From positions 1-64,000 of the forward strand of contig JARKNW010000029.1 of assembly GCA_029976075.1 (NCBI GenBank): a stretch of DNA of 64,000 bases. The letters are read 5' to 3'. The position numbers and the translations under genes were made by a program. The notes under the pieces were generated by a model. It saw nothing but the letters and a program-made list of their open reading frames with translations, had not been told where the DNA came from and made no database searches. Each line of letters begins with the position of its first letter. Position 1 is the first letter of the stretch. Positions 43,556 through 52,100 of the stretch are shown piece by piece. The DNA comes from Pleomorphomonas sp. Lineage in GTDB: Bacteria > Pseudomonadota > Alphaproteobacteria > Rhizobiales > Pleomorphomonadaceae.

Positions 43556-44374
43556 ATGCGTATTTCCGGCCTCGCCGGCGCTTCCGCGCTGGTGCTCATC
43601 CTTTCGTCCGGCGCTTTTGCCCAGCAAGCGAGCCTCGATCTCGTCGAGCCGATTGCCGAGTACAAGATCTATGTCTCGGAAAGGCTGGCAAAGCTGGTGG
43701 AGGATACCACAGCCTTCACCGCCGCCATCAAGGCGGGCGAGGTGGACAAGGCCAAGGCACTGTTCGCACCGACCCGTGTTTCCTACGAGGCGATCGAACC
43801 GATCGCCGAGCTGTTCTCCGACCTCGATGTTTCCATCGACTCGCGCGCCGACGATTACGAGAAGGCCGAGGCCGACCCGGAGTTCCCCGGCTTCCATCGC
43901 ATCGAGTATGGCCTGTGGGAGAAGAACTCGACCGAAGGTCTTGTACCTGTGGCCGACAAGCTGCTCGCCGACGTCAAGGAACTCGAAGGCCGCATCGCAT
44001 CATTGACCTTCCCGCCGGAGAAGGTGGTGGGCGGTGCCGCGGTGCTGATGGAGGAAGTGGCGGCAACCAAGATCTCCGGCGAGGAAGATCGCTACAGCCA
44101 CACTGATCTCTGGGACTTCCGCGGCAACTTCGATGGCGCTCGCAAGATCGTCGAGCTGGTTCGGCCGCTGATCGCCGACAAGGAGGCTGATTTCCTGAAG
44201 ACGGTCGACGTCAACTTCGCCACCGTCGACACGACACTCGCCAAGTACAAGGAGGGCGAGGGCTACGTGACCTACGACAAGCTGACCGAGGACGACCGCA
44301 AGGTGCTGGCGGCGGCGGTCAACACGCTCGCCGAGGACCTGTCGACTCTGCGCGGCAAGCTCGGCCTCGACTGA
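43556..44374 (+). CDS. Second periplasmic imelysin (EfeM-like)
   Basis: A 272-residue secreted protein consisting of a Sec signal peptide (about 1-22, ending GAFAQ) and a single imelysin/M75 domain. The HxxE motif is in GFHRIEYGLWEKNS, and the N-terminal DLVEPIAEYKIYVSERLAKLVEDT matches the EfeO imelysin start. The cupredoxin part of EfeO is missing, which is the EfeM arrangement. GGAG precedes ATG 43556. It ends the efe operon, 31 bp after efeB, and is followed by a terminator. It probably supplies an extra iron-binding component. Confidence 0.9.
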   Translation: MRISGLAGASALVLILSSGAFAQQASLDLVEPIAEYKIYVSERLAKLVEDTTAFTAAIKAGEVDKAKALFAPTRVSYEAIEPIAELFSDLDVSIDSRADDYEKAEADPEFPGFHRIEYGLWEKNSTEGLVPVADKLLADVKELEGRIASLTFPPEKVVGGAAVLMEEVAATKISGEEDRYSHTDLWDFRGNFDGARKIVELVRPLIADKEADFLKTVDVNFATVDTTLAKYKEGEGYVTYDKLTEDDRKVLAAAVNTLAEDLSTLRGKLGLD

Positions 44375-44399
44375 TATCTCCTAACGAAATCAGTGAAGG

Positions 44400-44425
44400 C
44401 GGCGGTCCGAATGGGCCGCCGTTTT
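44400..44425. terminator. Intrinsic terminator between the efe operon and ribH
   Basis: CGGCGGTCC pairs with GGGCCGCCG (9 bp with one wobble) around GAAT, followed by TTTT on the plus strand. It ends the iron operon and may also stop transcripts from the convergent rib operon, whose last stop codon is 13 bp away. Confidence 0.85.
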
Positions 44426-44437
44426 CATTTGCAGGTA

Positions 44438-44893
44438 TCAGGCGGCCTTGATCTGTTCCAGGGTTGCCAGCGCTTCAACGCAGGCGGCCGCCGCTTCGCG
44501 GCCCTTATTGGCGGTGTCGTCGCGGCTGCGGACCAGGGCTTGCTCGTCGGTATAGGTCGTGAGGATGCCGAAGGTGATCGGCACGCCAGTGGCAAGCGTT
44601 GCCTGCATCAGCCCGGTGGCGGCACCGAGACTGATGAACTCGAAATGCGCCGTGTCGCCCTTGATGACGCAGCCAAGGCAGATCACGCCAGCGAAGCGGC
44701 CACTCTTGGCCAATGTCTGGGCTAGCAGTGGAATCTCGAAGGCACCCGGTGCCGAGAAGATATCCGCGTCGCGCAACGATATGCCGCGTTCGCCGAGTTC
44801 GTGTCGGGCACCGGCAAGCAGGCCGCCGGTTACCTCCGGGTTGAACTGGCTGACGACGATGGCCAAGCGCGGCGAGGTGGAAGATGCTGTCAT
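44438..44893 (-). CDS. ribH: 6,7-dimethyl-8-ribityllumazine synthase
   Basis: A 151-residue lumazine synthase that condenses 5-amino-6-ribitylamino-uracil with 3,4-dihydroxy-2-butanone 4-phosphate. Motifs are RLAIVVSQFNPEVT, SAPGAFEIPLLAQTLA, CLGCVIKGDTAHFEFIS with the catalytic His, and GVPITFGILTTYTDEQA. The start at 44893 follows GAGGA by 5 bases; the upstream in-frame ATGs lie in the end of ribBA. It is the last gene of the ribD-ribE-ribBA-ribH operon, 7 bp after ribBA. Confidence 0.95.
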   Translation of the reverse strand: MTASSTSPRLAIVVSQFNPEVTGGLLAGARHELGERGISLRDADIFSAPGAFEIPLLAQTLAKSGRFAGVICLGCVIKGDTAHFEFISLGAATGLMQATLATGVPITFGILTTYTDEQALVRSRDDTANKGREAAAACVEALATLEQIKAA

Positions 44894-44900
44894 GTTGTCC

Positions 44901-46109
44901 TCAGGATTCATGCTGGCAAAGGTCATGGCCGAAGCGCTTGCCCTTGGTGGCTAGGTAGCGGCGGTTGAAGGGATTGGGAGGGATCACCAGTGGCACCCGC
45001 TCGGTCACTTCGAGGCCATAACCGACGAGGGCATCTGCCTTGGCCGGGTTGTTGGAAAGAAGGCGCAGGCGTTCGATGCCGAGCGCCTTCAGGATCTGCG
45101 CGGCGACTCCGTAGTGCCGGGCATCGGCCGGCAGTCCGAGGGCGGTGTTGGCGTCGAGGGTGTCGAGGCCGCCGTCCTGCAGGGCGTAGGCGCGGATCTT
45201 GTTGGCAAGGCCGATGCCACGCCCCTCCTGACCACGAAGGTAAATCACCACGCCCCCCTCAGGATCCTCCGAAATGAGCCGCTGAGCCTCATGGAGCTGG
45301 GGCCCGCAATCGCAGCGAAGCGAGCCGAGGGCATCGCCGGTCAGGCACTCGGAATGGACGCGGACCAGGGGCGTCTTGCCTAGGGGGCGACGCACGATAG
45401 CGAGATGCTCCTCGCCGTCGATAAGGCTGCGGAAGGCATGAACGCGCAAAACGCCATCGGCATACGCGGTCGGCAAGTCGGCGCTCGCCACTTCCTCGAC
45501 CAGCCGTTCGGTCGCCCAGCGATATTCCACCAACTCGGCGATGGTGAGCACGGGGATGTCGTGTTCCCTGGCGAACTGGTCGAGTTCCGGCCGTTGGGCC
45601 ATGTGGCCGCTTTCGCCCATGACTTCGCAGATGACCGCGGCGGGCGACAGCCCGGCAAGGCGAACCAGATCGACCGCGCCTTCCGTGTGGCCATTGCGGA
45701 CGAGGACGCCGCCTTCGGCAGCCCGAAGCGGGAAGACATGACCGGGCGAGACGATGGCGCCCTGCGCGACAGCCGGATCGGCGGCGACGCGGATGGTGTG
45801 CGCCCGATCGAAGGCCGAGATGCCAGTTGTGATGCCTTCGCGTGCCTCGATGGAGACAGTGAATGCCGTGGTTCGACGAGCCCGGTTCATGGCCACCATG
45901 GGGTTGAGGCCGAGCCGGTCGATCTGTTCGCCGGTGAGCGCCAGGCAGATCAGGCCGCAGGCCTTCTTGGCCATGAAGGCGATGGCCTCAGGGGTGGCGA
46001 ACTCGGCGGCAACCACCAGATCGCCCTCGTTCTCCCGGTCCTCGTCATCGACGAGCAGAACCATGCCTCCGGCCTTCAGCCGGCTCAGTGCGCGAGATAA
46101 GGCTTGCAT
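44901..46109 (-). CDS. ribBA: Bifunctional DHBP synthase/GTP cyclohydrolase II
   Basis: A 402-residue fusion. The N-terminal RibB domain (about 1-205) makes 3,4-dihydroxy-2-butanone 4-phosphate and shows DDEDRENEGDLV, FTVSIEA and RNGHTEGAVDLVRLAG with the catalytic acidic/His residues. The C-terminal RibA-like domain (about 215-395) has the zinc cysteines in HSECLTGDALGSLRCDCG and YLRGQEGRGIGLANKIRAYALQD, the GTP cyclohydrolase II signature, both apparently intact. GGAGG lies upstream of ATG 46109, inside the overlapping ribE gene (25-bp overlap). Confidence 0.95.
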   Translation of the reverse strand: MQALSRALSRLKAGGMVLLVDDEDRENEGDLVVAAEFATPEAIAFMAKKACGLICLALTGEQIDRLGLNPMVAMNRARRTTAFTVSIEAREGITTGISAFDRAHTIRVAADPAVAQGAIVSPGHVFPLRAAEGGVLVRNGHTEGAVDLVRLAGLSPAAVICEVMGESGHMAQRPELDQFAREHDIPVLTIAELVEYRWATERLVEEVASADLPTAYADGVLRVHAFRSLIDGEEHLAIVRRPLGKTPLVRVHSECLTGDALGSLRCDCGPQLHEAQRLISEDPEGGVVIYLRGQEGRGIGLANKIRAYALQDGGLDTLDANTALGLPADARHYGVAAQILKALGIERLRLLSNNPAKADALVGYGLEVTERVPLVIPPNPFNRRYLATKGKRFGHDLCQHES

Positions 46110-46693
46110 AGTGCCTCCACGTATTTGGCGATAACGTCGACCTCGACATTGATCTCGTCGCCGAGGGCGGCTGCCGACAGGTTTGTGTTGTCCCAGGTGT
46201 GGGGAATGATGGTGATGCCGATGCGGGCGCCATTCGACGCAGGCTCGATGCTATTGATGGTGAGGCTGATGCCGTTGAGCGAGATCGAGCCCTTCTCGAC
46301 GCAGTAGCGGGCGATGTCCGGGGAAAGATCGAACTCCAAGCGGCGAGCATCGCTGTCTGGGATCACCGAGACGAGTGTTGCCTTGCCATCGACGTGACCT
46401 TGCACCATGTGACCGGACAGCCGATCGGCGAGCGCCACCGAACGTTCGAGGTTGACGACCGAGCCGGTGGAGAGGCGACCGAGGTTGGAGCGGGCCAGCG
46501 TTTCCGGAGACAGAAAGAAGCGGGCCGTGCCGGCCTCGTCCATTTCGGTCACGGTCAGGCAGACGCCATTGACGGCGATGCTTTCACCGAGTTCTAGATC
46601 GGACCAGCCGGTCGGGATGGTGACCACCAGCGAGCCGCCGGTAGCTTTGGCCGTCTCAACAGTAACGGTCCGGGCAATGATGCCGGAAAACAT
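46085..46693 (-). CDS. ribE: Riboflavin synthase alpha chain
   Basis: A 202-residue riboflavin synthase that dismutates two lumazine molecules to riboflavin. It has two repeated lumazine-binding halves, at about 1-95 and 96-195, each with a GxSxxxNGxxLT-type strand (GESIAVNGVCLTV and KGSISLNGISLTI) and a partner GHMVQGHVDG in the first. The N-terminus MFSGII replaces the usual MFTGI. It lies 6 bp after ribD and overlaps ribBA. Confidence 0.95.
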   Translation of the reverse strand: MFSGIIARTVTVETAKATGGSLVVTIPTGWSDLELGESIAVNGVCLTVTEMDEAGTARFFLSPETLARSNLGRLSTGSVVNLERSVALADRLSGHMVQGHVDGKATLVSVIPDSDARRLEFDLSPDIARYCVEKGSISLNGISLTINSIEPASNGARIGITIIPHTWDNTNLSAAALGDEINVEVDVIAKYVEALCKPYLAH

Positions 46694-46699
46694 GGGATT

Positions 46700-47710
46700 T
46701 CAGCCTTTCTTGGTGTGGTTTCGGGAAATGGTGATGTGGTCGGGACCGCCATCGCCGGCCTTCTTGATGGCGACGTGCTCGTCCCAGAAGTCGGTGGCGA
46801 GGATGGTGTCGGTCAGCGTTGGTCCCGCCTCGACCAGAACTTCGTGAGCGCCCTCGCTGCCGAGACGGGTGAGTGCTTCGCCGATGTCATCGAACAGCAT
46901 CGGTCGCAGGCCACGTTGGGCGGCCTCGGTCAGGTAGTCGACCGGCACGCGGCCTGTCCGGTCGAGAATGGCGAGGATGCGAGACTTGCCTGGATGATCG
47001 GGGATACGGCGGACGGTGAATTCGGGATTGTCGGCCAGGATGGTGCCGCTGCCGGTCAGGATGGCATCGGCGCGGCGGCGCATGCGGTGGGCCAGTGTTA
47101 GAGACGTTTCCGACGTGAAGGTGCGATGGCCTGCTGGTGGGATCATCGACCCTGTTTCATCGAGCGCTTGCTTGACGGTGATGAAGGGGATGCCGGTGGT
47201 CACCCATTTGACGAAGGGGGCGATAAGGCGCTGAGCCTCACCGGCGAGACGTGCCGCATTTGAATGATCGAGTTCGGTGAGATAACGGACCGAGAGGCCG
47301 GCCGTCGCAAGACGCGGGGCACCTCCGCCCTCGACGCGGGGATTGGGGTCAGTCTCGGCAATCCACACTTCGCGGGCAGGCGTTGCCAGGATCGCCTCGG
47401 CGCAGGGGGGCGTCCGGCCGTGATGGTTGCAGGGCTCCAGCGTGACGACGACGGTGTGAATGCGGTCGATAGTGCCAGCCACGCGGCAGGCCGCAATGGC
47501 GCGCGCTTCGGCATGAAGATCGCCGGCCTTGCGATGAGCCTCCACAGCCAGAATCTCGCCGGACGCATCGAGAAGAACGCAGCCAACCGGAGGATTGGGA
47601 GAGGTCGCGCCAGCGTAATCAGTCGCGGCGGAAATGGCGCGCGCAAATGCATCGGCAATGACGCCGGGAGCTAACAGGGAAGGTGCAGTATCGTAGTACT
47701 CAGCGCCCAT
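46700..47710 (-). CDS. ribD: Bifunctional riboflavin biosynthesis deaminase/reductase
   Basis: A 336-residue enzyme performing the deamination and side-chain reduction steps of riboflavin synthesis. The N-terminal deaminase has zinc ligands in HAEARAIA and LEPCNHHGRTPPCAEAI, preceded by TSPNPPVGCVLL. The C-terminal RibD_C reductase has TVKQALDETGSM, RRRADAILTGSGTILADNPEFTVR and LVEAGPTL. At 336 residues it is somewhat shorter than E. coli RibD. It is the first gene of the operon, with an FMN riboswitch about 95 bp upstream of its start. Confidence 0.95.
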   Translation of the reverse strand: MGAEYYDTAPSLLAPGVIADAFARAISAATDYAGATSPNPPVGCVLLDASGEILAVEAHRKAGDLHAEARAIAACRVAGTIDRIHTVVVTLEPCNHHGRTPPCAEAILATPAREVWIAETDPNPRVEGGGAPRLATAGLSVRYLTELDHSNAARLAGEAQRLIAPFVKWVTTGIPFITVKQALDETGSMIPPAGHRTFTSETSLTLAHRMRRRADAILTGSGTILADNPEFTVRRIPDHPGKSRILAILDRTGRVPVDYLTEAAQRGLRPMLFDDIGEALTRLGSEGAHEVLVEAGPTLTDTILATDFWDEHVAIKKAGDGGPDHITISRNHTKKG

Positions 47711-47805
47711 GCGATCCTCGATCCATTGATCGAACGCACTAGGGGCGCGAGCAAACGCACAATCACGCGCGCCTCCCGACAGGAGGACACACGTGTCGCG
47801 TCAGC

Positions 47806-47950
<145 letters not shown>

Positions 47951-48068
47951 GTTCACCGCCAACAAAGGCAGTAGCCAAAAGCATAGGCATGACGATCCGG
48001 CAGCGCAAGATCGGATCGCTTACGAAGCGCGCCGCGCACGCGATCGTGTTCGGCGCGCTTCGTTGACG

Positions 48069-49031
48069 TTACTTTGCCGTAAAGGCAACGGGCGCCACGA
48101 GATCCTTACGGATGTCGATTGCCCGATCTTTCGGCAGCATTCCATTGTCGATCATGAAGGTCTGATCGCTCTCGAGATTGGTGATGTCGGCATCGGTCAG
48201 CGTCGGCGTGAAATCGTAGAGCGGCAGTTGGGCCTTGGCGTCCTCGACCGAGATCTTCTGCTCGTCAGCTGCGATCTTCAGGGCTTCGTCGGGCTTGGCC
48301 GCCAGGAAATCGAGCGATTTGCGGTGGGCGGCGAGGTAGGCGTCGACAAGGTCGGGGTGGGCGTCGATGAACTTGCCAGACGCGGCAATCACCGTCGTTG
48401 GGTGAATGAGGCCGTCGCCAGTGGCGAGCGTCTTGCCGCCGGCTTTCTCAACGGCGATGGCATTGTTGCCGGCCAGCGTCGCCACGTCGATCTGGCCGGA
48501 CAGCAGTGCAGCGCGAGCGGTCGGCAGATCCATGTTGATGTAGTCGACGTCATTGATGGTCAGGCCCGTAGAGGCGAGAGCCGCCGCCAGGAGCTGATGC
48601 AGCGTCGTGCCCTTGGGGCCGGCGATCTTCTTGCCCTTGAGATCTGCAAGCGTCGTGGGGCCATCGGCGCGGGTCATCAGCGCGAAGGCCTTGGGCGAGC
48701 GCGAATAGACGGCGATTATCCTGAGGTCGACGCCATTGGCCTTGGCGAGGATGGCCGAGGCTCCGCCCAGCACCGATGCGATGTCTATGGCGTCGGCAGC
48801 GATGGCCTCGGTCTGCTTGGCTCCAGAAGTGATTTCCGGGCGTTCGATCTTGATGCCCTTGGCGCCGAAGTCGGCTTCCAGAATGCCCTCGTGCTTCTCG
48901 ACAATCGACGGCACGTTGAACGGTGCCGTGACATAGGTGACGCGCAACGTTTCAGGATCGCTCGCAAACGCTGATGAGAAGGTGCTTGCAACGAGTGCGG
49001 ACGCGAGTGCGAGGCGGATGAACGGCTTCAT
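48069..49031 (-). CDS. ABC transporter substrate-binding protein (SsuA/TauA/NMT1-like)
   Basis: A 320-residue periplasmic binding protein with a Sec signal peptide (about 1-24, ending SSAFA). The mature start LRVTYVTAPFNVPSIVEKHEGILEADFGAKGIKI and EAIAADAIDIASVLGGASAILAKANGVDLRIIAVYSR match the nitrate/sulfonate/taurine/NMT1-like group. LADLKGKKIAGPKGTTLHQLLAAAL is the typical middle hinge. The gene overlaps the ATPase gene by 4 bases and is the third gene of its operon. The ligand is not determined: sulfonates, a pyrimidine or thiamine precursor, or a flavin are all handled by relatives. Confidence 0.88.
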   Translation of the reverse strand: MKPFIRLALASALVASTFSSAFASDPETLRVTYVTAPFNVPSIVEKHEGILEADFGAKGIKIERPEITSGAKQTEAIAADAIDIASVLGGASAILAKANGVDLRIIAVYSRSPKAFALMTRADGPTTLADLKGKKIAGPKGTTLHQLLAAALASTGLTINDVDYINMDLPTARAALLSGQIDVATLAGNNAIAVEKAGGKTLATGDGLIHPTTVIAASGKFIDAHPDLVDAYLAAHRKSLDFLAAKPDEALKIAADEQKISVEDAKAQLPLYDFTPTLTDADITNLESDQTFMIDNGMLPKDRAIDIRKDLVAPVAFTAK

Positions 49032-49783
49032 TGTTTCCTCCTTGAGTTGTTTGTTCTGATAAGTGGGTCGGTGTCGCCGACGAGCCGGGCGAGAATGTTG
49101 CGTCGGTGGTCGACAAGGGCCTGGTCGGTTGCTTCTCTCGGAAACGGCATGTCGATGAAAACGCGGTCGACGACGCGGCCGGCTTCCATTTCGATGACGC
49201 TCTCGCCGAGCAATGCTGCCTCTTCCACGTCATGGGTGACCAACACCACCGTGGGGCGACGCTCGCGCCAGATGTCGATGAGCACGCGCTGCAGGCCGCG
49301 GCGGGTGAAGGCATCCAGTGCGGAAAACGGTTCATCTAGAAGCAGAACATCGGGATGCTGAGCGAAGGCACGAGCGATGGCAACCCGCTGCGCCATACCA
49401 CCTGAGAGCTGTCGGGGCAAAGCATGCCGCGTTTCGTTGAGGCCGACCAGCATCAGTGCCTCGTCGACGCGGGCGGCGATGTCGGTCCCGCCCAACCGAC
49501 CTTTCAGCGGAAAGGCAACGTTGGCGGCTACGTCAAGCCATGGCATCAGGCGCGCTTCCTGAAACACGATGCCCGTGCTGTGAGGACGGCCGCACTTAAT
49601 TTCGCCGGAACTTGGTTGCGTCAAACCGGCCAATAGCCGGAGCAGGGTTGTCTTGCCGCAGCCGGAGCGTCCGACGACGGTGGTAATGGTGCCGGCGCCG
49701 AAGTGTTCGCTTACGTCATCGAGCGCTCGAACCGTGCGACCCGCGACGTTGTAGTGACGGCTTGCCTCGACCAACTCAAGCAC
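49028..49783 (-). CDS. ABC transporter ATP-binding protein (SsuB/TauB-like)
   Basis: A 251-residue ATPase. GTG 49783 is preferred because GGAGG precedes it by 7 bases and the protein then begins VLELVEASRHYNVAGRTVRALDDVSEHF; the track adds 29 residues. Walker A VVGRSGCGKTT, Q-loop GIVFQEARLMPWLDVAANV, signature LSGGMAQRVAIARAFAQ, Walker B VLLLDEPFSALDAFTR and VTHDVEEAALLGESV are intact. It energises the transporter formed with the genes on either side; 8-bp overlap with the permease. Confidence 0.92.
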   Translation of the reverse strand: MLELVEASRHYNVAGRTVRALDDVSEHFGAGTITTVVGRSGCGKTTLLRLLAGLTQPSSGEIKCGRPHSTGIVFQEARLMPWLDVAANVAFPLKGRLGGTDIAARVDEALMLVGLNETRHALPRQLSGGMAQRVAIARAFAQHPDVLLLDEPFSALDAFTRRGLQRVLIDIWRERRPTVVLVTHDVEEAALLGESVIEMEAGRVVDRVFIDMPFPREATDQALVDHRRNILARLVGDTDPLIRTNNSRRKQ

Positions 49784-50549
49784 GGGCAGCCTCCAGATCG
49801 GCTGAAAGCCAAGGGAAGGCGTGGCCGATGAAGAGGCGGAGAACCAGATCGGACACAAGACCGATCGCACCTATCACCAGGATGCCCGCCAGCACGATAT
49901 CGGTGCGGGCGAGGTTTTCGGCATCGATGATCATGTAACCGAGGCCGGCCGAGGAAGCGATCAACTCTGCGCCAACCAGGGCGCGCCAGCTGTAACCGAG
50001 ACTGATGCGAAGCCCGACGACCAGTTCCGGCAGCGCCGAAGGCAGAATGATGCGTGTCAGGATCTCTCGACGGTTGAGGCCGGCAACCTCGCCGACCTCT
50101 ATCAACTTCGGATCGACTCCGGCAATGCCGCCACGAAAGCCGAGAAAAACCGGAAAGAAGGAGGCAAGCACGATGATGCCGAGCTTCTGTGCCTCGCCGA
50201 TACCCAGCCAGAGGATCAGCAGGGGGATCAGGGCGAGAGGCGGCACTTGCCGAACGAACTCCAGGAGCGGATCGAGCACGGCGCGAGCCAGGCGACTCGC
50301 TGACATCAACACGGCAAGAGGCAGCGCCAGCAAGACCGACAGAGCGAAACCAAGAAGCACGCGCTGGAGGCTGACCAGCGTGTGCTTGAGCAACACGCCA
50401 GAGGCGGCAAGATCGGAAAGAGCGGTCACTACCGTCGAGGGGGCCGGCAGGAGATAGCCGTTTGTCCATCCCGCCCGAACGGACAGCCACCAGATCAGAG
50501 CGACGCTGGCGAAAACGGTGGTGGAGACGAGAATACGGCGGGCGAGCAT
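49776..50549 (-). CDS. ABC transporter permease (SsuC/TauC-like)
   Basis: A 257-residue inner-membrane permease with six hydrophobic segments. GYLLPAPSTVVTALSDL after the first helix, the conserved VRQVPPLALIPLLILWLGIGEAQKLGIIVLASFFPVFL stretch and the EAA loop (LIEVGEVAGLNRREILTRIILPSALPELVVGLR-type) identify the SsuC/TauC group. ATG 50549 is chosen from the family N-terminus, but it lacks a ribosome site; a TTG at 50612 with GGAGG 10 bases upstream would add 21 residues. First gene of the operon, divergent from pabB. Confidence 0.88.
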   Translation of the reverse strand: MLARRILVSTTVFASVALIWWLSVRAGWTNGYLLPAPSTVVTALSDLAASGVLLKHTLVSLQRVLLGFALSVLLALPLAVLMSASRLARAVLDPLLEFVRQVPPLALIPLLILWLGIGEAQKLGIIVLASFFPVFLGFRGGIAGVDPKLIEVGEVAGLNRREILTRIILPSALPELVVGLRISLGYSWRALVGAELIASSAGLGYMIIDAENLARTDIVLAGILVIGAIGLVSDLVLRLFIGHAFPWLSADLEAARA

Positions 50550-50587
50550 GGTGGCTGTTATACGTCCAAAGTCTACGGTGTCGAGGG

Positions 50588-50617
50588 TTATGAGGAGATC
50601 CTGAGAATGCAAATCAT
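50588..50617 (-). CDS. Possible 9-residue leader peptide before the ABC permease
   Basis: ATG at 50617 with GGAGG five bases upstream opens a short frame, MICILRISS, ending at TAA. It is placed 39 bases before the permease ATG, which has no ribosome site of its own. It may be a regulatory leader or simply reflect a ribosome site that belongs to the in-frame TTG start of the permease at 50612. Confidence 0.35.
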   Translation of the reverse strand: MICILRISS

Positions 50618-50654
50618 AAATGCCTCCAAATGCTTGCGATAAGCGTTATACCGT

Positions 50655-52100
50655 ATGAACCCTCAACGTCTCTTCGGACCCGGAATGATCGTCACCCCTC
50701 TCGACTGCTCCGATCCGATGCCCATTGCCCGGCGTTTTCGCTCGTTGCCGCGATTTGCCTTCCTCGATAGCGCGCTCGCGGGATCTGCGTTCGGGCGTTA
50801 CGCCTTTGTCGCCGCCGATCCTTTCGCCACGTTTCGCGTGGCCGACGGACAAATGTCCTGGAATGGCAAGGAGATTTCGTCGTCTCGGCCTGATGTTCGC
50901 TTGCCGGGACGCGCCATTCTGGCGGAGTTGGGACGGCGTCTGGCCCTCTATAGTCAGGCACCTGTCGCGGAACTGCCGCCGTTCCAGGGAGGCGCCATCG
51001 GCCATATCGCCTATGAGTTCGGTCGGTTGCTCGAGCACCTGCCATCGGCACCAGCGCCAACCGAAGGCGTCGCCGAGCTCGAGCTGCATTTCTACGATGT
51101 GGTCGCCGCCTTCGATCTTGTGACCGGCCGAGCCTTTCTCATCTCGACAGGTTGGCCAGAGATGGAGCCCAAGAGGCGAGAAAGACATGCGCGTGAACGG
51201 GCCGATCGGTTCATGTTGTTAATCGAAGGATCGGGTCCGGCAGAAGAGCCCTTCGTCGGGCTGAAGGATTTGACTTTCGAGGCCAGTCTCGATCGGGCCG
51301 GGTACGAGGCGACCGTGGCACGAACCCGAGAGTACATTCTCACCGGGGACATTTTTCAGGCCAACATTGCGCGACGCATCGCGAGGGACCTGCCGGCTGG
51401 CTTTGATGCCTGGGGCTATTACCGTGCGTTGCGAGCCGCCAATCCAGCCCCGTTCGCCGCTTTTCTCGATCATGGCAACGTTCAGATCGCCTCCTCGTCA
51501 CCGGAGCGACTGATCGAGGTCCGGGGAGGCCGCGTTGAAGCGCGACCGATCAAGGGCACGGCACCGCGCGCATCCGATCCGGCCGAAGACGCCGCCCTCG
51601 CGGCGGCACTCGCCGCATCGGAGAAGGATCTGGCGGAGAACGTCATGATCGTCGATCTTCTCCGCTCCGATCTTTCCGCCGTTTGCAGACCGCATACGGT
51701 AAGGGTGCCCAGTCTCTGCGGTGTCGAGACCTATGCTTCGCTACACCATCTCGTGTCGGTGGTGACCGGCGAGCTCAAGGAAGGACATACGGCGGTGGAC
51801 GCGCTTGCGGCGGTCTTTCCTGGCGGGTCGATCACCGGTGCACCCAAGATCCGAGCCATGGAGATCATCGCCGAGTTGGAGGCTGTGCCGCGCAATGTCT
51901 ACTGCGGGTCGATAGGCTATCTCGGCTTTGATGGCTCGGCCGACTTCAACATCGCCATCCGGACGGCGACTTTTGTCGGCGACCAGGTATCGCTCGGCGC
52001 CGGTTGCGGCATCACGCTGCTGTCCGGCCCCTCCGCCGAGTTCGACGAGGCCGAGCTCAAGGCAAAGCGGCTCCTCGATGCTTTTGGGAGACCGGCATGA
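50655..52100 (+). CDS. pabB: Aminodeoxychorismate synthase component I
   Basis: A 481-residue chorismate-utilising enzyme that makes 4-amino-4-deoxychorismate for p-aminobenzoate and folate. The active-site motif reads ARPIKGTAPR; the lysine marks PabB, since TrpE has PIAGTRPRG. Other family features are FQGGAIGHIAYEFGRLLE, GDIFQANIARR, ENVMIVDLLRSDLSAVC, the FPGGSITGAPKIRAMEII block and YCGSIGYLGFDGSADFNIAIRTA. ATG 50655 has no evident ribosome site. The stop overlaps pabA by 4 bases. Confidence 0.92.
   Translation: MNPQRLFGPGMIVTPLDCSDPMPIARRFRSLPRFAFLDSALAGSAFGRYAFVAADPFATFRVADGQMSWNGKEISSSRPDVRLPGRAILAELGRRLALYSQAPVAELPPFQGGAIGHIAYEFGRLLEHLPSAPAPTEGVAELELHFYDVVAAFDLVTGRAFLISTGWPEMEPKRRERHARERADRFMLLIEGSGPAEEPFVGLKDLTFEASLDRAGYEATVARTREYILTGDIFQANIARRIARDLPAGFDAWGYYRALRAANPAPFAAFLDHGNVQIASSSPERLIEVRGGRVEARPIKGTAPRASDPAEDAALAAALAASEKDLAENVMIVDLLRSDLSAVCRPHTVRVPSLCGVETYASLHHLVSVVTGELKEGHTAVDALAAVFPGGSITGAPKIRAMEIIAELEAVPRNVYCGSIGYLGFDGSADFNIAIRTATFVGDQVSLGAGCGITLLSGPSAEFDEAELKAKRLLDAFGRPA

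Noticed and set aside
50655-52100. Anthranilate synthase component I (trpE) as the identity of this gene
   Set aside because: The active-site motif is PIKGT with lysine, the PabB form, and the partner gene is fused translationally as pabA.
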